Source: Bacteroidota bacterium (GTDB lineage Bacteria; Bacteroidota; Bacteroidia; Flavobacteriales; Weeksellaceae). From it: DNA of 50,295 nucleotides. The notes beneath the pieces were generated by a model. That model ran no database searches. It was not told where the DNA came from and saw only the letters and a program-made list of their open reading frames with translations. Positions 1 to 7,648 of this stretch are shown here, in pieces; within the stretch, counting starts at the first letter, position 1, and each line of letters opens with the position of its first letter. The stretch is taken from NCBI GenBank assembly GCA_023394415.1, contig JAEXAR010000038.1, positions 1-50,295 on the forward strand, written 5' to 3'. The position numbers were made by a program, and so were the translations under genes.

Positions 1-123
1 GTCAATGCCCATCCAAAATTGGGGTATTGTTTTAAACCAATTTATGCTTATTTTTGAAGAAAGGCTCAGATTATAAAATCCAAGCCCTAACTTTTTAACT
101 TACACACTTCGTGGGATAGTGTC
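1..123 (+). mobile_element. Right end of an IS256-family insertion sequence (copy 1)
   Basis: This segment is the exact reverse complement of 50172-50294. Identity stops abruptly after position 123, as expected for an IS terminus. The inner end reads gatagtgtc toward the chromosome. It holds the last codons of a transposase followed by about 47 bp of non-coding terminal sequence. The rest of the element lies outside the window, so target duplications cannot be checked. The family is assigned only from the transposase C-terminus. Confidence 0.85.
2..76 (+). CDS. IS256-family (Mutator) transposase, C-terminal fragment cut by the window edge
   Basis: Reading from position 2 gives 24 residues and then a stop at 74-76. 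The peptide contains PIQNWGIVLNQFMLIFEERL. The pattern NW-x(4)-NQ-F-x(2)-FE-x-RL resembles the extreme C-terminus of IS256-type DDE transposases. The catalytic domain lies off the window, so it is unknown whether this copy is intact. The codon frame runs toward the interior, so the 3' end of the element faces prfB. Confidence 0.75.
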   Translation, partial: SMPIQNWGIVLNQFMLIFEERLRL

Positions 124-124
124 T

Positions 125-151
125 AAATCTGTGTAATCTGTGAAATCTGTG
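125..151 (+). repeat. 9-bp tandem satellite (consensus aaatctgtg), 3 units
   Basis: Three contiguous 9-bp units occur at 125-133, 134-142 and 143-151: aaatctgtg, taatctgtg and aaatctgtg. The array lies directly next to the IS end and downstream of prfB. Degenerate relatives, such as ctctgtgcgctctgt, continue to about 215. Similar units occur at 3001-3081 and 10363-10395, so this is a dispersed family. Between the IS end and prfB (124-218) nothing else is seen. Confidence 0.7.
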
Positions 152-218
152 AGAAAAACTTAACGCAAAAACTAAAAACTCTGTGCGCTCTGTATAAACT
201 TCCGTGAACTCCGTGTTC

Positions 219-1328
219 TTACAAATCCAAATCATCAGAAACAGCAGTTCCATCAGCCATCAAAAATGCTTTCAAAAATGGCGTTAAATTTCCGTTCATC
301 ACACCATCCACATCCGAAGTTTCGTAACCTGAACGAACGTCTTTAACCAATTTATAAGGATGCATCACGTAATTTCGGATTTGGCTGCCCCATTCAATTT
401 TCATTTTATTGGCTTCAATTTCGTTGCGGGCTTTCATTCGTTCTTCCAGTTCAATTTCATAAAGTCGGGAACGAAGCAACTGCATTGCTTTTTCCTTATT
501 TTGAAGTTGGGAACGGGATTCTGAATTTTCGATAATAATTCCTGTAGGTGCGTGACGAAGACGAACTGCGGTTTCCACTTTGTTTACGTTTTGTCCGCCG
601 GCACCAGAACTTCGCATCGTTTCAAACGAAATATCCGCAGGATTAATATTGATTTCAATCGTATCATCAACCAAAGGATACACATACACCGAAACAAAAC
701 TCGTATGACGTTTCGCGTTGCTGTCAAAAGGCGAAATTCTTACTAAACGATGAACGCCGTTTTCGCCGCGCAAATATCCGAAAGCAAATTCACCTTCGAT
801 TTCCAAAGTCACGGTTTTTACTCCCGCAACATCACCTTCTTGGAAATTCAGTTCACGAATTTTGTAGCCCTGTTTTTCCGACCACATGGTGTACATTCTC
901 ATCAACATTGAAGCCCAATCGCAAGATTCTGTTCCGCCGGCTCCTGCTGTAATTTGTAAAACTGCTGAAAGTTCATCGCCTTCATTAGAAAGCATATTTT
1001 TAAACTCTAAATTTTCAATTTTTTCAACCAGTTGCGGAAATTGCTCTTCCAATTCTTTTTCAGAATCGGCGTCTTCTTTGGCGAATTCCATCAAAACCTG
1101 CAAATCTTCAAATTGAGTATTGATTTCTTCATAATCATTCACCCATTTTTTCTTGGAGCGCAGTTGTTTTAGGAAGGTTTCGGCTTCTTTAGCGTTGTTC
1201 CAAAATTCTGGGGCTGCGGTTTTTTCGTCGTCATTGGAGATTTCGATTTTCTTCTTTTCAATTTGAAGAAACTTGTGCAAATCCTCAATTCTGGTTTTTA
1301 TATCTTTTATTTGTTCGGCTTGAATCAT
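219..1328 (-). CDS. prfB: Peptide chain release factor 2 (RF2), encoded without a programmed frameshift
   Basis: Class I release factor that recognises UGA and UAA and triggers peptidyl-tRNA hydrolysis on the ribosome. The 369-residue protein has the RF2 specificity tripeptide SPF at about 199-201, in VRISPFDS. The catalytic GGQ is at about 244-246, in GAGGQNVNK. In many bacteria prfB needs a +1 frameshift at an in-frame UGA near codon 26. Here the equivalent region (KFLQIEKKK, codons ctt caa att) is read through in one frame, so that autoregulation is absent. I chose the ATG at 1326-1328. A start nine codons upstream is possible, but a minus-strand TATTTTTG box at 1333-1340 would put transcription initiation at or just before this ATG. 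It is divergent from the nuclease gene across 47 bp. Confidence 0.96.
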   Translation of the reverse strand: MIQAEQIKDIKTRIEDLHKFLQIEKKKIEISNDDEKTAAPEFWNNAKEAETFLKQLRSKKKWVNDYEEINTQFEDLQVLMEFAKEDADSEKELEEQFPQLVEKIENLEFKNMLSNEGDELSAVLQITAGAGGTESCDWASMLMRMYTMWSEKQGYKIRELNFQEGDVAGVKTVTLEIEGEFAFGYLRGENGVHRLVRISPFDSNAKRHTSFVSVYVYPLVDDTIEININPADISFETMRSSGAGGQNVNKVETAVRLRHAPTGIIIENSESRSQLQNKEKAMQLLRSRLYEIELEERMKARNEIEANKMKIEWGSQIRNYVMHPYKLVKDVRSGYETSDVDGVMNGNLTPFLKAFLMADGTAVSDDLDL

Positions 1329-1332
1329 TTTG

Positions 1333-1340
1333 CAAAAATA
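1333..1340 (-). promoter_or_regulatory. Candidate -7 box (TATTTTTG) for prfB
   Basis: Read on the minus strand this matches the Bacteroidota consensus TAnnTTTG. It ends only 4 bp before the chosen prfB ATG, implying a leaderless or nearly leaderless mRNA. I see no convincing -33 TTG at the usual spacing; a TTTG lies only 12 bp upstream. Confidence 0.45.
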
Positions 1341-1362
1341 ATTATTTAAACACAAAAATTCC

Positions 1363-1370
1363 TACATTTG
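1363..1370 (+). promoter_or_regulatory. Candidate -7 box (TACATTTG) for the nuclease gene
   Basis: This matches TAnnTTTG and ends 5 bp before the ATG at 1376. Transcription would start at or very near the start codon. It forms a divergent pair with the prfB box within 47 bp of intergenic DNA. Confidence 0.5.
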
Positions 1371-1375
1371 AAATT

Positions 1376-1861
1376 ATGAAATTTCGACTGCTCATTCTCT
1401 TTACTTTTATCTTTTTCTCAACATTCAGTGCACAATTAAAACAAGGATTTTTTTATAAAATCTGGTATGTGAATGATGGCGATACATTTATGATTCGGGA
1501 TGAAAAACTGGTAAAATATAAAATTAGATTAATCGGAATAGATGCGCCGGAATCCGTAAATTATGGTTTGAAGAAACACGTGCAACTTTTTGGTTATGAG
1601 TCGAAAATGTACTTGCGAACGCTACTTTACAAAAGGAAATTAAGACTTGAATTTGATGTAACAAAAACCGACAGATACGGCAGAACTTTGGCTTACGCTT
1701 ATTTGGAGGACGGCACTTTTTTGAATAAACATTTGGTAGAAAAAGGTTACGCCAGACTTTACACGTTTGCTCCAAATGTGAAATACACGGAGGTTTTAAG
1801 AAAAGCAGAAATTTCGGCGAAAAAAAACAAATTAGGTTTGTGGAAATTGGAATATCAATAA
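1376..1861 (+). CDS. Secreted thermonuclease-like (SNase/TNase) protein
   Basis: The protein has 161 residues. Residues 1-19 form a signal peptide ending before Gln20, so the product is exported. The SNase fold follows, with signature VNDGDTF at 32-38 and RLIGIDAPES at 51-60. TDRYGRTLAYAY near 100-110 carries the second active-site arginine. Residues matching the Arg, Asp, Glu and Arg of staphylococcal nuclease are present, so Ca2+-dependent nucleic-acid hydrolysis is plausible. The C-terminal AEISAKKNKLGLW motif is typical of the family. It stands alone, divergent from prfB and convergent with the downstream oxidoreductase. Confidence 0.9.
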   Translation: MKFRLLILFTFIFFSTFSAQLKQGFFYKIWYVNDGDTFMIRDEKLVKYKIRLIGIDAPESVNYGLKKHVQLFGYESKMYLRTLLYKRKLRLEFDVTKTDRYGRTLAYAYLEDGTFLNKHLVEKGYARLYTFAPNVKYTEVLRKAEISAKKNKLGLWKLEYQ

Positions 1862-1866
1862 ATTTC

Positions 1867-2973
1867 CTAAATCATTTCCCCCATTATTTCTCCAATTTTC
1901 GGTGCAAGAGCAACTCCCATTCCTGAAAGTCTTGCAGCACAAAATTGACGCTCGGAAAGTTGTTTCACAATCGGTGATTTTTCGGTTCCCATTGCCATAA
2001 TTCCGCTCCAGCGCATTTCGATTTTGGTGTTTTGATTGGGAAGAATGACGGTTTTTAAGAAGTTTTCCAAATGATTTTGCAGAAATTCTGTCGTTTCGAA
2101 ACTCGTGGTTTTCTCCGTTTCAAAATCTTGATTTCTGGCGCCTCCTAATAAAACTCGATTTCCTAAATTTCTGAAATAATAAAAACCTTCATCGTAATGA
2201 AAAGTACCTTTTAATTTTAAATTTTCAATGGGTTCTGTCAATAAAATTTGTCCGCGTGCCGGAATGATTTCATCGTTTTTTAAAAATTTTGAAGCAAAAG
2301 CATTTGTGCAATGAATGACTTTCTCTCCTTTTAAAACCAAATCTTCTGCAATTTGAATTTCTGCAAAATCCTTACTTTCAGAAACCTTCAAAACTTCTGT
2401 TCCGAAAAGAAATTCAACTTTTAATTCGTGACATTTTTCCAAAAGTTTCATTAGTAATTTTCCGGAGTGCAGACTTCCTTCCATTGGATTTTCTATCAAA
2501 ATTTCGGTTTTTCCTAATCCAAATACTTTAATTTTTTCATTACAAACAGAATAGGTTTTGTCTAAGTTTGTGATGGTTTTCAATTGAGAATTGACTTCCT
2601 CTAATTTCTGTAAAGACTCATCATTATTCAAAATTTCATAACCTCCACACATTTCAAAATCGATTTTATTTGCCGGAAAATAGTTTTGAATTTTTCTCAA
2701 TCCTTCAAAACGTATTTTTACCAAATGCAAAGTCTTTTCCCAACCCATTTTTTCTGAATCGGAAATAATTTCCGTCAAACTTCCAAAACACGCAAAACCT
2801 GCATTTTTGGTAGAAGCACCGGTCGGAACGGTTCCTTTTTCAATAATTAAAACTGATTTTTCGGGGTATTTTTCTTTAATGGAAATCGCTGTCCAAAGTC
2901 CGGTAAATCCCGAACCGATGATGATGACATCACGAATTCTGTAAATTGTTTCTAATTCCCAAATGCTTTTCAT
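1867..2973 (-). CDS. FAD-dependent oxidoreductase, DAO family
   Basis: The 368-residue protein begins with a dinucleotide-binding GSGFTG glycine motif at about residues 21-26, preceded by RDVIIIGS. An acidic strand end (LIIEKG) and the flavin-contacting stretch TGASTKNAGFA follow. This order is typical of D-amino-acid oxidase/glycine-oxidase-like flavoproteins, which oxidise amines or alpha-amino acids. The substrate cannot be read from the sequence. No signal peptide is seen, so it is probably cytoplasmic. It is 5 bp from the convergent nuclease gene, with no visible terminator between them. The upstream intergenic stretch carries satellite repeats rather than a clear promoter. Confidence 0.85.
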   Translation of the reverse strand: MKSIWELETIYRIRDVIIIGSGFTGLWTAISIKEKYPEKSVLIIEKGTVPTGASTKNAGFACFGSLTEIISDSEKMGWEKTLHLVKIRFEGLRKIQNYFPANKIDFEMCGGYEILNNDESLQKLEEVNSQLKTITNLDKTYSVCNEKIKVFGLGKTEILIENPMEGSLHSGKLLMKLLEKCHELKVEFLFGTEVLKVSESKDFAEIQIAEDLVLKGEKVIHCTNAFASKFLKNDEIIPARGQILLTEPIENLKLKGTFHYDEGFYYFRNLGNRVLLGGARNQDFETEKTTSFETTEFLQNHLENFLKTVILPNQNTKIEMRWSGIMAMGTEKSPIVKQLSERQFCAARLSGMGVALAPKIGEIMGEMI

Positions 2974-3000
2974 AATTTTTCCCGCAGATTTATTTTTATG

Positions 3001-3081
3001 ATCTCACGGATTTCACAGATTTGCACAGATGATAAACAAAGTATTATTAACAAAATCTGTGAACATCTGTGTAATTTGTGC
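3001..3081. repeat. Inverted pair of 9-bp satellites (aatctgtgN units)
   Basis: At 3001-3030 the units run on the minus strand (reverse complement of atctgtgcaaatctgtg). At 3052-3081 they run on the plus strand (aaatctgtg, aacatctgtg, taatttgtg). The two arms can pair around a 20-25-nt AT-rich loop. The array fills the 153-bp gap between the oxidoreductase and the AAA+ gene. No other feature is seen there. Confidence 0.6.
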
Positions 3082-3126
3082 GCCAAAATTTCTCACGTAT
3101 TAGTTAAGATTCTAATCCGTAAGAAA

Positions 3127-4470
3127 CTACTTGTTTCCATTTTTCCCAAAACCAATCTGTCTTCTCGGCATTTCCACGACTTTGTAAGTATCGAGTTCGT
3201 GTTTTAAATCTTCAATTCTTTTGGAAAACACATCGTAATCATTCGCAGAAACTTCAAAAATAAATTGCTGAACCGCATTCAAATAATCATCTGTAAGTTT
3301 GCTTGTGGCTTCTCTGAAACTGCTTTCTAAAATAGATTTGTCAATTTTAAACTGATGGGTTTTTGTTTTTAAATATTGGTTGCGCAGACGTTTTTTCACG
3401 CCTTGCGTAAAATCAATAACCATCGTATTGCTGAAAAGTTTCATTCGCTCAGAATAGTTTTTCCAAAACGGTTTATGGTCGGCACCACTGAATTCCAAAA
3501 TTTTCATCAATACAGAATCCTCTTCCAAATTTTGTGTGAGATATCGCATTATCATTTGCGCCCTTTCATCTTGATTTGGTGGAAACACCGGAATTTTCAC
3601 ATCAAATCTTCCCGGCGCAAATACTTCTGTGTCCATTCCTGCAAGATTATTGGCAGCGACAACCATTAGCAAATCTTCATTAACAAAACGATGAATGCTG
3701 TGCAAAATGATATCTTTCGTTTCTTCATAAACAGAAGTTTGCGATTCTTCTGGAGAACGGTCTTTAGCAATTTCTTCAAAATTTTCGAGGAAAAGCAGAA
3801 CTTTATCTTCCTTCATCATCGCCGTTAAAAAATCATTGAAATTGGTTTTTGTTCCGTTTATAAAAGACGTCCCGAGATAAGAATTTTTTACTTCTTTGAA
3901 TTCATAACCGATGATTTCTGCGATTTTTCTCGCCCAAAATATTTTTCCGCTTCCTTGCGGTCCGTAAAGAATAATTCCAGCAGGTTTATAAATGCCCCAA
4001 TCTTTCGCCTGTTGTTCATCAATAAAAGGATTTAGCATTTCGGTAATATAGAAATACAAATCGCGGTAACCGATGAAATCGCGTTGCGCCAAAGGTGTTT
4101 TGTCGCCGAAATAATCGTACACAAAACTGTAATTTCCGCCTAATTTATTATCAATTCCAAAACTGGAAACCGAAGATTTGTAAAGTCCGTTTTCAAACAA
4201 ATTGGGATTTTGTTTTTTAATGACTTCTTCTACTTTCTTAACAGGTTGGTTGATTTCCGAAGCAATCTGTTTCGGTGTTTTTTCTTCCACCAAATCTTTT
4301 TCATAGCTCAATAAAAATTTTCGGTTCTCGTGCGCAAATTTTTCAAAATCCTCTTTCACTTCCATATTCGGATACAGACATTCAGAAAGTTCGAGGTCGA
4401 AATCATCAATAAACTGTTTGATGCTATAAGTGGAAACGCCAAGTTCGAGGGCAAGTTCTGTGATTTTCAT
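3127..4470 (-). CDS. AAA+ ATPase-like protein with non-canonical Walker motifs
   Basis: The 447-residue protein has three parts. Residues 1-50 (ITELALELGVSTYSIKQFI) resemble the small IF2-N/helix-turn-helix fold. A linker leads to an AAA+ domain at about 130-310, and a helical C-terminal region follows. The P-loop GPQGSGK at 170-176 is followed by Ile177 where Ser/Thr normally coordinates Mg2+. The Walker B segment VLLFLENFEEI (224-234) has Glu-Asn where Asp-Glu is expected. Sensor-1-like VVAANN (270-275) and an APGRFD arginine-finger motif (285-290) are intact and resemble FtsH/proteasomal AAA proteins. It probably binds nucleotide; hydrolysis is uncertain. The partner and role are unknown. 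It stands alone, with a hairpin-rich 570-bp region upstream. Confidence 0.85.
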   Translation of the reverse strand: MKITELALELGVSTYSIKQFIDDFDLELSECLYPNMEVKEDFEKFAHENRKFLLSYEKDLVEEKTPKQIASEINQPVKKVEEVIKKQNPNLFENGLYKSSVSSFGIDNKLGGNYSFVYDYFGDKTPLAQRDFIGYRDLYFYITEMLNPFIDEQQAKDWGIYKPAGIILYGPQGSGKIFWARKIAEIIGYEFKEVKNSYLGTSFINGTKTNFNDFLTAMMKEDKVLLFLENFEEIAKDRSPEESQTSVYEETKDIILHSIHRFVNEDLLMVVAANNLAGMDTEVFAPGRFDVKIPVFPPNQDERAQMIMRYLTQNLEEDSVLMKILEFSGADHKPFWKNYSERMKLFSNTMVIDFTQGVKKRLRNQYLKTKTHQFKIDKSILESSFREATSKLTDDYLNAVQQFIFEVSANDYDVFSKRIEDLKHELDTYKVVEMPRRQIGFGKNGNK

Positions 4471-4572
4471 TTTATAAATTTAATAAAATTACCATAATCC
4501 AAAATTTACTAATAAATAAAATCTTGTTTCGTAAAGACGCAAAGATTATTTTGTTTATTCTTATATTAAAGC

Positions 4573-4648
4573 AAGCAAAGATTAATCCCGAAGTTTCGGG
4601 ATTGATGAAGCGTTCGCTCAATTGCGAATTTATTCGCATTCTTTGCTT
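4573..4648. repeat. 76-bp palindromic element with three nested inverted repeats
   Basis: Outer 8-bp arms aagcaaag (4573-4580) and ctttgctt (4641-4648) enclose two hairpins. These are AATCCCGAA/TTCGGGATT at 4584-4603 and GCGAA/TTCGC at 4624-4637. The whole can fold as a three-way junction. A 60-codon minus-strand reading frame at 4566-4748 crosses it, but this looks like an accident of the repeat. I infer a REP/MITE-like dispersed element; only one copy is in the window. Confidence 0.6.
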
Positions 4649-4772
4649 CCTTAAATAATTGTAACTCTTTAAAATTCTTTGCGTTTAATATTATCAAAGA
4701 ACGATTGGTTTTATTAATGTTTGCTGAAAATATTTGGTTTTCTTGCACCTTTAGAGCCAGTTTAAATTTTTC

Positions 4773-4875
4773 ATAATGAACCTTAATTTCTTTTCTCCAA
4801 CACTAAAAGGAGTAAATTAAGGTTGCTTATGAAGGAAATTTTCCGCCCTTTAGGGTTGGGGAAAAGAAAATTTCC
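4773..4875. other. Structured intergenic segment with serial hairpins
   Basis: Two strong inverted repeats lie in tandem. The first has 17-bp arms at 4773-4789 and 4814-4830 (2 mismatches), with ctcc/ggag inside the loop. The second has perfect 10-bp arms ggaaattttc (4834-4843) and gaaaatttcc (4866-4875), enclosing ccctttaggg (4846-4855). It lies 166 bp upstream of the ABC exporter genes. It could be a small structured RNA, a leader element or another dispersed repeat. No U-tract follows, so it is not a simple terminator. The remaining parts of 4471-5041 show nothing clear. Confidence 0.5.
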
Positions 4876-5041
4876 GATACTGTATTTTGAAAATAAACAG
4901 GCCCTTAATCAAAATTTATTTTCACTAGTTGTTGTGCCTTTGAGTAAAACTTGCTCTAATTACATTTATTTTTAGTCAAAATTTATTAAAAAGTTGTAAC
5001 AAATAAATAACTCAGCGACTATTTCTAAAAACAAAATATCT

Positions 5042-5935
5042 ATGGAAAAAATACTTTCTGTAAAAAATTTAACCAAAAAATTTAAAAGAATTGCCGTCAA
5101 CAACATTTCTTTTGATGTAGAGAAAGGAAATGTTTACGGACTTCTCGGTCCAAACGGAAGCGGTAAATCCACCACTTTCGGAATGCTGCTTTCCACCATC
5201 AATCCAACTTCCGGAGAATGGTACTGGTTTGGGAAACCCGGAACAGAGCCGGAAACGCTGAAAAGAATTGGCGCCATCATTGAACAGCCCAATTTTTATC
5301 CGTATTTAAGCGCAGAAAAAAATCTTCAAATTGTCGCCGAAATCAAAGGAACACCGTATTCCAGAATTGATGAAGTGCTGCAAACCGTAAAACTTTTGGA
5401 ACGCAAAAAAGACAAGTACAGCAATTATTCATTAGGAATGAAACAGCGTTTGGCAATTGCATCGGCAATGCTCAACAATCCGGAGGTTTTAATTTTGGAT
5501 GAACCAACCAATGGTTTGGACCCGGAAGGAATTATTCAGGTGCGCGAAATCATCAACAATATTGCAAAAGAAGGCATTACCATCATTATTGCGAGTCATC
5601 TTTTGGACGAAATCGAAAAAATTTGCAGTCACGTGATTGTATTGAAAGAAGGCAACGCCATTTACTGCGGAACTGTGGACGGAATGACAGCGAGTAAAGG
5701 CTTTTTTGAACTCAAAGCCGATGACAATGCTCAACTTCTGAAAGTTTTGGAAGAAAGCCAACTTTTTTCACTGATAAAATGGGATGGAGAACTCATTACT
5801 GCGAATATTCAGGAAGATATTTCCGCCTCAGAACTCAACCGCAAAATGGTCGAAAAAGGCATTTACCTTTCACAAATTGTCAAAAGAAAGCAGTCGCTTG
5901 AAACCCAATTCCTAGAACTTGTCAAAAACAAATAA
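5042..5935 (+). CDS. ABC-2 type exporter, ATP-binding subunit (BcrA/CcmA-like)
   Basis: The 297-residue ATPase has a complete motif set. Walker A GPNGSGKST is at 36-44, the Q-loop glutamine is at about 82, and the signature YSLGMKQRL is at 129-137. Walker B VLILDEPTNGLD is at 149-160, and the H-loop histidine is in ASHLLDE near 186. The C-terminal third, after 215, is a variable accessory region. It couples ATP hydrolysis to the membrane protein encoded 2 bp downstream, forming a two-gene exporter like those for antibiotics, lipids or gliding components. The substrate is unknown. No clear TAnnTTTG box was found immediately upstream. Confidence 0.93.
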   Translation: MEKILSVKNLTKKFKRIAVNNISFDVEKGNVYGLLGPNGSGKSTTFGMLLSTINPTSGEWYWFGKPGTEPETLKRIGAIIEQPNFYPYLSAEKNLQIVAEIKGTPYSRIDEVLQTVKLLERKKDKYSNYSLGMKQRLAIASAMLNNPEVLILDEPTNGLDPEGIIQVREIINNIAKEGITIIIASHLLDEIEKICSHVIVLKEGNAIYCGTVDGMTASKGFFELKADDNAQLLKVLEESQLFSLIKWDGELITANIQEDISASELNRKMVEKGIYLSQIVKRKQSLETQFLELVKNK

Positions 5936-5937
5936 CA

Positions 5938-6786
5938 ATGTACAGATTACTCAAACTCGAATATTTAAAAAACCTCAGTTACCGACCGTTTCAGATTTTT
6001 AGTTTTTTATATTTTTTCATATTAATTGCGTTGCTTTTCATTGGTTTGGTGGATATTAAAATTACCGACAATTTCAGCATCAACCTCAAAGAACAGGGCA
6101 TCTACAACTTCCCGGAAATTTGGAATTTCACGACTTACATTGTTGCCCTTCTGAAAATATTTTTAGGGCTCATTCTCGTGTTTTCTATTTCGCAGGAATT
6201 TACCAACCGAATGTTCAAACAAAACACCATTGATGGTTTAAGCCGAAAAGAATTCATCACTTCCAAACTGCTTACCATTACCATTTTCACGACAATTTCT
6301 ACAATTATTGTATTTCTCATCACGTTGTTCATCGGTTACAATTATTCCAAAACTACAGACACTGCGCTTGTTTACAAAGAAATGTTCTTCATCGGCAATT
6401 ACTTTCTGAAACTTTTTGCTTTCTTCTGTTTTTTAATGTTTCTGTCGATTCTTTTACGAAAATCAATATTTGTATTTCTCGCATTTTTCGTTTGGTGGAT
6501 TATAGAAGGGATTTTAGGAGGTGTTGAAACCTATTTCAAACTCGACGGACTCAAGGGAAAAGAAGCCGTCATCGAAGCCCAGAACTCATTTTTTCTCACA
6601 AAAATGTTACCGCTCGAAAGTATGTCTGCGCTCATTCCAAATCCAATGATGCGCTTAAATTTGGCCAAAATGATAGGGATGGAATACAAATTTACCTATC
6701 CTTGGGAAAGTTTGGCAGCGTGTATCGTTTGGAGCATTCTGTTTATCGTAGGTTCCTATTGGATTTTACGAAAAAGAGATTGGTAA
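5938..6786 (+). CDS. ABC-2 type exporter, permease subunit
   Basis: The 282-residue membrane protein has about six hydrophobic segments: roughly 20-40, 65-85, 110-130, 155-185 with a following segment, and 258-275. The cytosolic motif QEFTNRMFKQNTIDGLSRKEF between segments 2 and 3 is characteristic of ABC-2 permeases that contact the ATPase. It starts 2 bp after the ATPase gene and is surely cotranscribed with it. A secreted unknown follows after 30 bp and may be part of the same transcript. The substrate is not identifiable. Confidence 0.88.
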   Translation: MYRLLKLEYLKNLSYRPFQIFSFLYFFILIALLFIGLVDIKITDNFSINLKEQGIYNFPEIWNFTTYIVALLKIFLGLILVFSISQEFTNRMFKQNTIDGLSRKEFITSKLLTITIFTTISTIIVFLITLFIGYNYSKTTDTALVYKEMFFIGNYFLKLFAFFCFLMFLSILLRKSIFVFLAFFVWWIIEGILGGVETYFKLDGLKGKEAVIEAQNSFFLTKMLPLESMSALIPNPMMRLNLAKMIGMEYKFTYPWESLAACIVWSILFIVGSYWILRKRDW

Positions 6787-6816
6787 TTATTTGTCTAAAA
6801 AATTAAAATTTCAACT

Positions 6817-7596
6817 ATGAAAAATCTAATTTTAAGTGTATTTCTAATATTTTTTTTAGAAATAAAAGTTTATGCACAGAAATCAGAAATCATCAATTCT
6901 GAAAATGGAACTTTAAATATTAAAAATCTAAAAGAAGGCACCAAAGATTATTTGGTTTATATGGCGGATAATACCAAACAAAAAAGAACGGCAGGAGATT
7001 TATGGAGAAGAACCACAACATTTAAAAAACTTAATGGAAAAGATGTGGTAGAGTTTACTTGGAAAAGTTTTGTAAATGGAAAACCGTTCAATGAAACGGT
7101 AAATATTGTGGATAAAAGAACACTTTCACCAATATTTCACAAATCTAAATTCAGTAAAATAGGTGATGAAAGGTATGACAAACTTGAAGGTACTAAAGCA
7201 TACGATTTTTATAAAAACAAAATGGTTCCTAGTGACAGCATTGCCAATAACAAAGCAAAAGAAATAGGGACTAAAAGTGTAACAATTCCTATCATTTCTT
7301 GGGAACAAGATTTGGAAACCTATGCGTTACTTCCCATAAAAAAAAAAGGTCAAAAATTTGATATAGCGTTCTTTGATCCTAACGAAAAAGAAACCAAATA
7401 CCATACTTATGAAGTGATGGGTAAGGAGAAACTTAAGCTCAACGAAGATACATCCGTTTCTTGCTGGGTACTGCAAAACACTGAAGGTAAAAAGGATTAT
7501 TATTCTAAATTTTGGCTTTCCGAAAAGTCGAAAGAAGTCCTGAAAATGGAAGAACTTTTCAATGGAAGATATCGTTTCAAAGTATTGCAATATTAA
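6817..7596 (+). CDS. Secreted protein of unknown function
   Basis: The protein has 259 residues with a signal peptide (1-20, ending VYAQ) and no transmembrane segment in the mature part. It is rich in beta-strand-like alternating sequence and ends YYSKFWLSEKSKEVLKMEE. That ending recalls the DUF3108-like beta-barrel periplasmic proteins of Bacteroidota, but I do not recognise it firmly. Its position 30 bp after the ABC permease and before a strong terminator suggests it is the third gene of that operon, perhaps acting on the exported molecule. This functional link is inference. Confidence 0.75.
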   Translation: MKNLILSVFLIFFLEIKVYAQKSEIINSENGTLNIKNLKEGTKDYLVYMADNTKQKRTAGDLWRRTTTFKKLNGKDVVEFTWKSFVNGKPFNETVNIVDKRTLSPIFHKSKFSKIGDERYDKLEGTKAYDFYKNKMVPSDSIANNKAKEIGTKSVTIPIISWEQDLETYALLPIKKKGQKFDIAFFDPNEKETKYHTYEVMGKEKLKLNEDTSVSCWVLQNTEGKKDYYSKFWLSEKSKEVLKMEELFNGRYRFKVLQY

Positions 7597-7600
7597 TTTT

Positions 7601-7626
7601 AAGCCTCAATTTTGAGGCTTTTTTTA
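7601..7626 (+). terminator. Rho-independent terminator of the ABC exporter operon
   Basis: The stem AAGCCTCAA/TTGAGGCTT at 7601-7620 has a 2-nt loop and is followed by a T-run to 7625. It begins 5 bp after the stop codon of the secreted unknown. Confidence 0.9.
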
Positions 7627-7648
7627 TAACCAAAACTTAAAAAAACAT

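Noticed and set aside
552..1116. Plus-strand open frames opposite prfB, and many similar ones opposite alaS, purL, pheT and others
   Set aside because: They are shadows of well-supported genes on the other strand or in another frame and encode no recognisable protein.
4566..4748. 60-codon minus-strand reading frame
   Set aside because: It runs through the palindromic 4573-4648 element and surrounding repeat-like DNA, has no recognisable start context and no domain. It is better explained as repeat sequence.
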